From an uncultured Prevotellaceae bacterium (GTDB taxonomy: Bacteria; Bacteroidota; Bacteroidia; Bacteroidales; Bacteroidaceae), in contig CAMJAO010000176.1 of assembly GCA_946403615.1 (NCBI GenBank), positions 1 through 5,068 of the forward strand: DNA of 5,068 nt, in the 5' to 3' direction. Each line of letters opens with the position of its first letter. Positions within the stretch are counted from its first letter, which is position 1. Under the pieces are notes generated by a model, which did no database searches, was not told the DNA's origin, and was given only the letters and a program-made list of their open reading frames with translations. Below, piece by piece: positions 1-5,068 of the stretch. The position numbers and the translations under genes are program-made.

Positions 1-43
1 CGACCACAGCACTGACATCGACTAAAGAGTTGAATTCAATATA

Positions 44-79
44 AATAAAGCAGGCTGAGATTTCTCAGCCTGCTTTATT
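44..79. terminator. Probable bidirectional intrinsic terminator
   Basis: A perfect 16-bp inverted repeat (44-59 pairing with 64-79) encloses a 4-base loop at 60-63. The core is GC-rich (GCAGGCTGAG / CTCAGCCTGC) and the outer pairs are A/T. The outer stem gives a T-rich tract on either strand: TTTATTATATA reading plus, TTTATTTATATT reading minus. It begins 21 bases past the stop codon of the minus-strand lipoprotein gene, so it probably ends that transcript. Its symmetry suggests it also stops a plus-strand transcript entering from the left, but no gene can be assigned to bases 1-43. Confidence 0.85.
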
Positions 80-100
80 ATATAATAATGCTCGTCATTC

Positions 101-871
101 TCATTCCGGTCCGATGCTCGATGGTTCGCCGTTGAGGGCGATGCCTTGGTATACGCAGGGAGCGACACCGTCTGACTCCCAAATCCAGGCACCGATGTCC
201 AAAAAGTCATTGAGACCTTTGACGTGTTCTTGTGCGTCCGCCCGGCTGTAATAGCAACCCGGACACTGACGGAACACGGTGCGCCCGTTCTTGTCTTTCG
301 CGCGATAGACATTCGAACCGTCCAGGACGTCGGGTTGTACAATCATGGCTTTCTTTGCCTCAGCAAGACTTGAGTATGTACCCACTACCACATAATAGAC
401 TTTTTTGTTGGCGCCCGCCACCCGCATGGAACTCTCCTCCAGTCCTGTCAGTTTGGCGAATTTACCATTGACATAGCCTTCTACGCCCTTGTAGCGAACG
501 TTATACCAGTCGCCTGATGAGCCGAGATATTCTGCGCCCTCGCCTCCTGTGAGCAGTTTGCCCAGAATGGGAGCCGACGCTTTGGGATATTCGCGGATGT
601 TGAGAAATCCGTCGTCAGCGATGGAATAGACCATGGGTTTCGTATTCTTCGCCTGTTTAGAAGCCTTTAGGGTGTTGTCCGTCTCTTTCGGGTCGGCGGT
701 TTCGTCAGCATCGAAGATGTTGCCCTCTTGCGCATCGCCGTCGTCCTTTACATCCTGTTCTTGTTTCACTTCGGCTTGCTTTGAGTCGGCAGCATCGCCA
801 TTGTTTTTCGCGTCTTTGCAACCAGTCAGCACCAGTGCCATCGCCATGATGAGTAATGTTTCCTTTTTCAT
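101..871 (-). CDS. Lipoprotein with SH3b and SPOR-like domains
   Basis: This 256-residue protein is predicted to be exported, lipid-anchored and to bind the cell wall; its exact role is unknown. Residues 1-17 form a type II signal peptide ending in the lipobox LTGC, with Cys18 as the lipidated residue. The following Lys-Asp resembles the charged export signal that sends Bacteroidota lipoproteins to the surface, but the match is only partial. Residues 19-78 are a hydrophilic linker rich in Asp, Glu, Lys, Gln and Ala. Residues 81-141 look like a bacterial SH3 domain (LNIREYP, GDWYNVRY, EGYVNGKFAKL), a fold that often binds peptidoglycan or peptides. Residues 157-228 resemble a SPOR domain, which binds denuded glycan strands: YYVVVGTYSSLAEAKKA followed by the half-repeat CYYSRADAQEH. 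A CPGC motif (Cys203, Cys206) sits where SPOR domains usually have a beta strand. The gene has its own promoter, stands alone, and diverges from the amino-acid cluster. The SH3b call is firm; the SPOR call is by pattern only. Confidence 0.85.
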   Translation of the reverse strand: MKKETLLIMAMALVLTGCKDAKNNGDAADSKQAEVKQEQDVKDDGDAQEGNIFDADETADPKETDNTLKASKQAKNTKPMVYSIADDGFLNIREYPKASAPILGKLLTGGEGAEYLGSSGDWYNVRYKGVEGYVNGKFAKLTGLEESSMRVAGANKKVYYVVVGTYSSLAEAKKAMIVQPDVLDGSNVYRAKDKNGRTVFRQCPGCYYSRADAQEHVKGLNDFLDIGAWIWESDGVAPCVYQGIALNGEPSSIGPE

Positions 872-903
872 TGTATAAAGAAAGTTTTAGGGTTTATCTG
901 CGA

Positions 904-935
904 CAAAGATAATGTTTTTTTTTAGAAAATGCATA
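904..935 (-). promoter_or_regulatory. Bacteroidota-type promoter of the lipoprotein gene
   Basis: Read on the minus strand, TATCTTTG (911 down to 904) matches the Bacteroidota -7 consensus TAnnTTTG exactly. TATG (935 down to 932) lies 20 bases upstream and is a three-of-four match to the -33 element TTTG. Transcription would start near 897, leaving a leader of about 25 bases before the ATG at 871. Position, spacing and orientation all fit. The start site itself is inferred. Confidence 0.7.
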
Positions 936-984
936 TAAACCCTTCGTTTTTTATGTAAAACACCACTCGTCCCTATACCATGGA

Positions 985-1015
985 GGTCGCTCATGGACCA
1001 TGCGAGAATTGAGCG
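985..1015. promoter_or_regulatory. Imperfect palindrome, possible operator
   Basis: Within the 272-base divergent intergenic region (872-1143), a cluster of nested inverted repeats stands out. TCGC (987-990) pairs with GCGA (1002-1005). CATGG-A-CCATG (992-1002) is a perfect 11-base palindrome. CGCTC (988-992) could alternatively pair with GAGCG (1011-1015). ACCATG also occurs twice, at 977-982 and 997-1002. It lies between the two divergent promoters, about 90 bases upstream of the rocD -7 box, where a regulator site would be plausible. No specific regulator can be named. The rest of the region shows only the two promoters and A/T-rich leaders, with no convincing gene. Confidence 0.25.
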
Positions 1016-1102
1016 GGTACTTTCTCATCCTTCCAGACCGAAAGGCTTGACGAATTTAGATTATTTAACAGGCGCCAGTGACGACATTCCAAATAAAAAC
1101 CC

Positions 1103-1110
1103 TATTTTTG
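1103..1110 (+). promoter_or_regulatory. Bacteroidota -7 box of the rocD promoter
   Basis: TATTTTTG matches the consensus TAnnTTTG exactly. Transcription would start near 1117, giving an A/T-rich leader of about 27 bases before the rocD ATG at 1144. This is typical of the phylum, where leaders are A-rich and Shine-Dalgarno sequences are often absent. The -33 element is weak: the best candidate is GTG at 1078-1080 with a long 22-base spacer. That may mean modest strength or dependence on an activator, which is inference. Confidence 0.65.
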
Positions 1111-1143
1111 CATAAAATATGTAAAAATATTAATTTTATTACT

Positions 1144-2382
1144 ATGAAAACAACGCAAGCACAACTTACTGAATCAGAGCGTCTGATGGCTCTTGAAGAA
1201 CATTATGGCGCACACAACTACCATCCGCTGCCCGTGGTTTTACGCCGTGGCGAGGGCATTTATGTGTGGGACGTGGAAGGGAAGAAATACTTCGATTTTC
1301 TCTCCTCCTATTCCGCTGTCAACCAAGGTCACTGTCACCCGCGCATCGTCAAGGCACTGAAAGACCAGGCCGATCTGCTTTGTCTCACTTCGCGCGCCTT
1401 CTATAGCGAAGCACTCTGCGAGTATGAGCAGTTCATGCACGAATTTTTCGGCTATGACCGTATCCTGCCGATGAACACCGGTGCCGAGGGTGTGGAGACC
1501 GCCTTGAAACTTGCCCGCCGCTGGGGTGCCGTGAAAAAAGGCATTGAAAACGATAAAATCAAGGTCATCTGCTGCGAGGGCAATTTCCACGGCCGCACTG
1601 TGACGGTCATCACCATGAGCAATGACCCCAGCAGTTACGACAAATATGGACCGCTCACTCCGGGATTTATCCGTATACCCTATAATGACACCGAGGCATT
1701 GGCGAAAGCCCTTGATGAATATGGTGACGAGGTTTGCGCCTTCATCGCCGAACCTATTCAGGGCGAGGCTGGCGTGTTCGTGCCGGACGACGGTTACCTG
1801 AAGAAATGTTATGACCTCTGCCATCAGCACAATGTGCTCTTCATCGCCGATGAGGTGCAGACAGGTATCGCTCGCACCGGACGTATGCTTTGTTCGGAGC
1901 ACGATGGTGTGCGCCCCGACATCGTGGTGCTGGGAAAGGCCCTCGGTGGTGGTGTGCTGCCCGTGTCAGCCTGTCTGGCCGACGACGACATCATGCTCAA
2001 CATCCGTCCGGGTGAGCACGGCTCGACCTTCGGCGGATTCCCCTTGGCCGCACGTGTGGCAGTCGAGGCGCTCAAGGTCATCCGCGACGAGCATCTGGTG
2101 GAGAATGCTGAGGCCATGGGGCGTATCTTCCGTGATGAGATCCGCAAAATCAACTCGCCCTTCATCGTCGAGGTGCGCGGACGAGGTCTGCTCAATGCCA
2201 TCGTGACCAAACCCGTCAACGGCAAAACGGCATGGGACATCTGCCTGAAGATGAAAGAATACGGTCTGCTAGCCAAACCCACCCATGACGACATCATCCG
2301 TTTCGCACCGCCTCTCTGCATCAACGAGCAACAACTCCGCGAAGCCATCGCCATCATTAAGAAAACATTTGAGGAAGGATAG
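1144..2382 (+). CDS. rocD: Ornithine aminotransferase (ornithine--oxo-acid transaminase)
   Basis: A cytoplasmic PLP enzyme (412 residues, class III aminotransferase) that moves the delta-amino group of ornithine to 2-oxoglutarate, giving glutamate-5-semialdehyde and glutamate. The sequence follows human mitochondrial OAT closely along its length, for example GAHNYHPLPV, SSYSAVNQGHCHP, EPIQGEAGV and GLLAKPTHDDIIRFAPPL. By recalled human numbering, the active-site residues are all present. Tyr26 (human Tyr55), Tyr56 (Tyr85) and Arg151 (Arg180) contact the substrate. Glu208 (Glu235) and Arg386 (Arg413) form the switching salt bridge. Asp236 (Asp263) and Lys265 (Lys292) hold PLP, and Thr295 contacts its phosphate. 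One oddity is GGFP at 297-300, where human OAT has GGNP. A GTG start at 1078 would add 22 residues but places the -7 box inside the gene, so the ATG at 1144 is preferred. The stop codon directly abuts the ctlX ATG. Argininosuccinate-pathway class III enzymes (ArgD) are the main alternative, but the ornithine-specific Tyr26 and overall match favour OAT. Confidence 0.95.
   Translation: MKTTQAQLTESERLMALEEHYGAHNYHPLPVVLRRGEGIYVWDVEGKKYFDFLSSYSAVNQGHCHPRIVKALKDQADLLCLTSRAFYSEALCEYEQFMHEFFGYDRILPMNTGAEGVETALKLARRWGAVKKGIENDKIKVICCEGNFHGRTVTVITMSNDPSSYDKYGPLTPGFIRIPYNDTEALAKALDEYGDEVCAFIAEPIQGEAGVFVPDDGYLKKCYDLCHQHNVLFIADEVQTGIARTGRMLCSEHDGVRPDIVVLGKALGGGVLPVSACLADDDIMLNIRPGEHGSTFGGFPLAARVAVEALKVIRDEHLVENAEAMGRIFRDEIRKINSPFIVEVRGRGLLNAIVTKPVNGKTAWDICLKMKEYGLLAKPTHDDIIRFAPPLCINEQQLREAIAIIKKTFEEG
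2371..2379 (+). promoter_or_regulatory. Shine-Dalgarno sequence for ctlX inside the end of rocD
   Basis: GAGGAAGGA encodes the last three rocD residues (Glu-Glu-Gly) and is complementary to the 16S rRNA tail. It lies 3 bases before the ctlX ATG, with the GAGGA core 7 bases away. With the stop and start codons adjacent (TAGATG), it suggests that ribosomes finishing rocD re-initiate on ctlX. Neither rocD nor pruA shows a comparable site. Confidence 0.55.
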
Positions 2383-3315
2383 ATGCAAACCACCGATCAT
2401 TTACTCATGGTGCGTCCCGTGCGCTTCGCTTTCAACGAGGAAACGGCCGCCAATAACGCCTTCCAGCAGCGCACCGAGGGCGACGAGGCGTTGAGGATAC
2501 AACAGCAGGCTGTGGAGGAGTTCGACCACTACGTCAACCTCCTCCGCTCTGCCGGTGTCAACGTCGATGTGTTGCAAGACACGCCCGAACCGTTTACGCC
2601 CGATTCTATCTTCCCCAACAATTGTTTCTCCACCCACTGCGACACTATCGAACAGACAGGAGAGACCGTCCGCACACTTGTCATCTATCCCATGTACGCG
2701 CAAAACAGACGACTGGAACGCGATAAGTTGCGCACACTGCTCGACACGATGAAATTCGACCGCGTGGTCGACCTCACTTCGTGGGAAAAAGAGGGCAAAT
2801 ACCTTGAAGGCACAGGTTCGCTTATCCTCGACCGCGAACACCATATCGCCTACGCTTGTCTTTCGCCCCGCACATCTTCCGAAGTGGTGCGCGAATGGGC
2901 CGAGGCGCTCGGATATGATTATTTCCTCTTCGACAGCACTGACGAACAGGGTACACCCGTCTATCACACCAATGTGGTGATGAATGTGGGCACACGCTTC
3001 GCTTTCGTTTGCATGGAGAGCATTGCCGACGCACATCAGCGCGAAACGCTCCGCTCCCTCCTCGAGGAACATGACAAAATCGTGGTTGACCTCACCTTCG
3101 AACAGATGAACCGCTTCGCTGGTAACATGCTCGAGGTGCGCAATGACCTCAATGAGAAAATCCTCGTCATGAGCACCACAGCACTTGACTCGCTCACCCC
3201 CGAACAAGAGAACTTGATACTCCAAGACGGTATGCGCATCGTTCCGGTTGATATCCCTGTCATCGAAAAGGCTGGAGGCGGCAGTGCCCGTTGCATGATT
3301 GCTGAAATATATTAA
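2383..3315 (+). CDS. ctlX: Citrulline hydrolase of the CtlX family (citrulline ureidase)
   Basis: A 310-residue member of the guanidino-group-modifying superfamily (arginine deiminase, DDAH, amidinotransferase fold), predicted to hydrolyse citrulline to ornithine, ammonia and CO2 in the cytoplasm. The N-terminus (MVRPVRFAFNEETAANNAFQ, from residue 9) is characteristic of the CtlX branch. The superfamily catalytic set can be placed: Asp74 in PDSIFPNN, Glu142 in YLEGTGSL, His195 in YHTNVVMNVG, and the nucleophile Cys304 in GGGSARCM near the C-terminus. The length fits the family and excludes classical arginine deiminase, which is about 400 residues. In the motif after Asp74 the sequence reads NNCFSTH, where I recall relatives having Trp rather than Cys81. 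The gene follows rocD with no intergenic base and a Shine-Dalgarno site inside rocD, so the two are almost certainly co-transcribed. The product of the predicted reaction is the substrate of RocD, which supports the call. Arginine or a methylated arginine as substrate cannot be excluded from sequence alone. Confidence 0.8.
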   Translation: MQTTDHLLMVRPVRFAFNEETAANNAFQQRTEGDEALRIQQQAVEEFDHYVNLLRSAGVNVDVLQDTPEPFTPDSIFPNNCFSTHCDTIEQTGETVRTLVIYPMYAQNRRLERDKLRTLLDTMKFDRVVDLTSWEKEGKYLEGTGSLILDREHHIAYACLSPRTSSEVVREWAEALGYDYFLFDSTDEQGTPVYHTNVVMNVGTRFAFVCMESIADAHQRETLRSLLEEHDKIVVDLTFEQMNRFAGNMLEVRNDLNEKILVMSTTALDSLTPEQENLILQDGMRIVPVDIPVIEKAGGGSARCMIAEIY

Positions 3316-3319
3316 GCCT

Positions 3320-3374
3320 CACCCTAACCCCTCTCTGAGGGTGCACCCACTCCAACCCTCCCGAGGGAGGGAGT
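3320..3374. repeat. Two GC-rich hairpins, REP-like intergenic element
   Basis: Two similar palindromic units lie side by side just after the ctlX stop codon. Unit one (3320-3343) can form CCCTC-TCT-GAGGG (3329-3341), or a wider pairing CACCCT/AGGGTG (3320-3325 with 3338-3343). Unit two (3348-3374) forms CCCTCC-CGAG-GGAGGG (3356-3371), flanked by ACT/AGT after a bulge. Each begins CAC, continues with an AACCC(C)TC segment and ends in its GAGGG complement, so they look like diverged copies of one unit. No T-tract follows, so a simple terminator is unlikely. Such C-rich palindromes recall dispersed intergenic repeats of other bacteria. They may limit read-through or protect the rocD-ctlX mRNA end; this is inference. 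Confidence 0.5.
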
Positions 3375-3457
3375 AGTAAGGGGCAAAAGGTTAAAAGCAA
3401 GAGTAGTGTCAAGAACACTAAGCCCTAAACCCTCTACCCGAAACCATTAGAGGACTA

Positions 3458-3491
3458 TTGTCTTCACTCCTCTCACTCCTCAATACCTTTC
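3458..3491 (+). promoter_or_regulatory. Weak candidate promoter for pruA
   Basis: TACCTTTC (3484-3491) matches the Bacteroidota -7 box in five of its six fixed positions, failing only at the final G. TTG at 3458-3460 could serve as the -33 element, but the spacer is 23 bases, longer than usual. A start near 3497 would give a leader of about 23 bases, in line with the other two promoters here. The 204-base gap makes a separate pruA promoter reasonable. Read-through from rocD-ctlX is the alternative. Confidence 0.3.
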
Positions 3492-3500
3492 ACTCCTCAA
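3464..3500 (+). repeat. Three short direct repeats of CACTCCTC
   Basis: CACTCCTC occurs at 3465-3472, 3474-3481 and 3491-3498. The last two copies share a longer match, TCACTCCTCAA (3473-3483 and 3490-3500), spaced 17 bases apart. The repeats end 19 bases before the pruA ATG and flank the weak -7 box. They could be binding sites for a regulator, or low-complexity pyrimidine-rich DNA of no function. The intervening stretch (3375-3463) shows nothing else identifiable. Confidence 0.45.
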
Positions 3501-3519
3501 AAAACCTAAACCTAACAAT

Positions 3520-5068
3520 ATGAACAACTCAATTATCACATTCCCGCTGCCGGCCAACGAGCCGGTGAAAGGCTATCTGGCCGGCTCGCCAGAACGTATC
3601 GCTCTTGAGAAGGAACTCGAGCGCCAAAGTAATACCGTAGTCGATATCCCCATCATCATCGGTGGTAAGGAAATCCGTACCGGCGACACAGGCAAGGTGA
3701 CTTGTCCGCACGACCACCATCATGTGCTCGCCACTTATCATAAAGTGGGCAAGAAAGAGGTGGAAATGGCCATCGAAGCAGCCATGGAGGCATGGAAAAC
3801 ATGGAGCCGCACACCTTGGACCACTCGTGCCGCCATCGTGATGAAAATGGCAGAACTGCTTGCCACGAAGTACCGCCCCATCATGAATGCCGCCACGATG
3901 CTCGGACAAAGCAAGAACTTCTTCCAGGCTGAGATTGACTCCGCCTGCGAGACCATTGATTTCTTCCGCTACAACGTCCACTACGCATCGAAAATATATG
4001 CCATGCAACCCAAAGACGGTGTCGCGCAGTTGAATCACACCGAATATCGCCCCCTCGAGGGATTCGTACTCGCTGTCACCCCGTTCAACTTCACTTCCAT
4101 CGCCTCGAATCTCTGTATGACACCCGCCCTGATGGGTAACGTGGCACTGTGGAAACCCTCGACCACAGCACTGCTCTCCAACTACTACCTCATGCAACTT
4201 TATAAGGAGGCCGGACTGCCCGACGGAGTAGTCAACTTCCTACCTGGAAGCGGTGCTCTCATCGGCGAGGTGGCCACACAGTCGAAACATTTCGCCGGCA
4301 TTCATTTCACCGGCTCTACTGCCACCTTCAAGAGCCTCTGGCAACAAGCCTGCAGCAATCTAGACCGTTATGTGTCTTATCCGCGTCTGGTTGGCGAGAC
4401 CGGTGGCAAGGACTTTATCTTCGTGCATCCTTCGGCAGACAAGAAAGCCGTGGCCACGGCTGCCTTCTGTGGCGCGTTCGAGTTCCAGGGACAGAAATGT
4501 TCGGCGGCTTCGCGCATGTATATCCCGAAGAGCCTCTGGCCCGACGTGCTGGAAGATGTGAAACGCATGACCTCGGAAATCAAGATGGGCGACGTGAAAG
4601 ACCCGACGAACTTTGTCAATGCCGTCATCGATGAGGCATCGTTTGACAAGTGCAAATCATACATCGATTACGCCAAGGACGCCAAGGACGCGAAAATTGT
4701 CATTGGTGGCAACTGCGACAAGTCGAAGGGATGGTTTGTCGAGCCCACCGTTATCGAGACTTCCAATCCCCGCTTCAAATCAATGGAAGAGGAGATTTTC
4801 GGTCCCATACTCACCGTTTATCCTTATGATGACGACAAGGTGGATGAGACCGTGCGCCTCTGCGACGAGACATCGCCTTACGGACTGACTGGTGCCGTGT
4901 TCGGACGCGATCGCATGGCAGTGGAGCGTATCACCGAGCAACTGAGTTATGCCGCCGGCAACTTCTATATCAATGATAAACCGACGGGAGCCGTGGTGGG
5001 CATGCAACCCTTCGGCGGAGCGCGCGCCAGCGGCACCAACGACAAGGCAGGCGGCGAGTTCAACCTCA
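3520..5068 (+). CDS. pruA: L-glutamate gamma-semialdehyde dehydrogenase (P5C dehydrogenase), 3' end cut off
   Basis: A cytoplasmic aldehyde dehydrogenase that oxidises glutamate-5-semialdehyde (in equilibrium with pyrroline-5-carboxylate) to glutamate with NAD+, the last step of proline and ornithine breakdown. The window holds 516 codons and one extra base, with no stop. Compared with human ALDH4A1, the reading stops inside the C-terminal GGARASGTNDKxGG region, so about 30 residues lie beyond the edge. Visible landmarks are TPFNFTS (187-193, oxyanion Asn190), WKPS (211-214, cofactor binding), FTGST (263-267, nucleotide-binding turn), GETGGKD with general base Glu293, QGQKCSAASR with nucleophile Cys327, EEIFGP (424-429) and QPFGGARASGTNDK (496-509). 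The N-terminal GSPERIALEKEL also matches the mitochondrial-like long subfamily. It is a stand-alone enzyme, not a PutA fusion. A 9-base tandem duplication at 4672-4689 gives Ala-Lys-Asp twice. The ATG at 3520 follows an A-rich leader without a Shine-Dalgarno site. The preceding rocD makes its substrate. Confidence 0.95.
   Translation, partial: MNNSIITFPLPANEPVKGYLAGSPERIALEKELERQSNTVVDIPIIIGGKEIRTGDTGKVTCPHDHHHVLATYHKVGKKEVEMAIEAAMEAWKTWSRTPWTTRAAIVMKMAELLATKYRPIMNAATMLGQSKNFFQAEIDSACETIDFFRYNVHYASKIYAMQPKDGVAQLNHTEYRPLEGFVLAVTPFNFTSIASNLCMTPALMGNVALWKPSTTALLSNYYLMQLYKEAGLPDGVVNFLPGSGALIGEVATQSKHFAGIHFTGSTATFKSLWQQACSNLDRYVSYPRLVGETGGKDFIFVHPSADKKAVATAAFCGAFEFQGQKCSAASRMYIPKSLWPDVLEDVKRMTSEIKMGDVKDPTNFVNAVIDEASFDKCKSYIDYAKDAKDAKIVIGGNCDKSKGWFVEPTVIETSNPRFKSMEEEIFGPILTVYPYDDDKVDETVRLCDETSPYGLTGAVFGRDRMAVERITEQLSYAAGNFYINDKPTGAVVGMQPFGGARASGTNDKAGGEFNL

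Noticed and set aside
1..44. End of a plus-strand gene running in from the left
   Set aside because: All three plus frames are short and open from the edge (stops at 13-15, 23-25 and 42-44), so none can be chosen or identified.
980..1012. 10-codon leader peptide (ATG to TGA) upstream of rocD
   Set aside because: It lies before the predicted rocD transcription start, has no ribosome site, and shows no run of regulatory codons.
1047..1072. Sigma-70-like TTGACG with an A/T-rich downstream region
   Set aside because: No matching -10 or TAnnTTTG box lies at a proper distance, and the better -7 box is further downstream.
1078..1143. 22-residue N-terminal extension of rocD from GTG
   Set aside because: It would put the -7 box and the probable transcription start inside the coding region, and the extra residues do not resemble the family.
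1240..1902. 220-residue open frame antisense to rocD
   Set aside because: It is a shadow of rocD, whose protein matches a known family over its full length; the antisense product has no recognisable motif.
2401..3225. 274-residue open frame antisense to ctlX
   Set aside because: It is a codon-usage shadow of ctlX, with no promoter, no family resemblance and no support from context.
3320..3374. Rho-independent terminator after ctlX
   Set aside because: The hairpins are GC-rich but no T-tract follows either one, so they are described as a repeat element instead.
3529..4197. 222-residue open frame antisense to pruA
   Set aside because: It lies wholly inside the conserved pruA coding region and resembles nothing known.

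Overview
The window looks like chromosomal DNA from a member of the Bacteroidota, most likely a Prevotella-like organism. Four observations support this. Two sites upstream of genes match the Bacteroidota -7 promoter box TAnnTTTG exactly. Two of the start codons (rocD, pruA) follow A/T- or A-rich leaders without a Shine-Dalgarno sequence. The lipoprotein has a charged residue pair right after its lipobox cysteine. The ornithine aminotransferase and semialdehyde dehydrogenase are of the long, mitochondrial-like type. The genus is an inference; the phylum is fairly secure.

Layout: bases 1-43 are too short to assign to a gene. A perfect 16-bp hairpin at 44-79 is a probable bidirectional terminator. 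A 256-residue lipoprotein with an SH3b domain and a SPOR-like domain lies on the minus strand (101-871). Its promoter diverges from that of a plus-strand cluster across a 272-base intergenic region (872-1143), which also holds an imperfect palindrome. The plus-strand cluster is rocD (1144-2382), ctlX (2383-3315, its ATG touching the rocD stop codon), a 204-base non-coding gap with GC-rich hairpins and short direct repeats, then pruA (3520 to the window end, missing about its last 30 residues).

The three plus-strand genes form a coherent catabolic route. CtlX is predicted to hydrolyse citrulline to ornithine, ammonia and CO2. RocD transaminates ornithine with 2-oxoglutarate to glutamate-5-semialdehyde plus glutamate. 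PruA oxidises the semialdehyde with NAD+ to a second glutamate. Together they would convert citrulline or ornithine into glutamate in the cytoplasm. The lipoprotein has no evident link to this pathway.

I found no clearly undescribed system, RNA gene, mobile element or CRISPR array. The points most worth a second look are the predicted citrulline-to-glutamate cluster itself, the repeat-bearing gap between ctlX and pruA, and the unusual CPGC motif inside the lipoprotein's SPOR-like domain.
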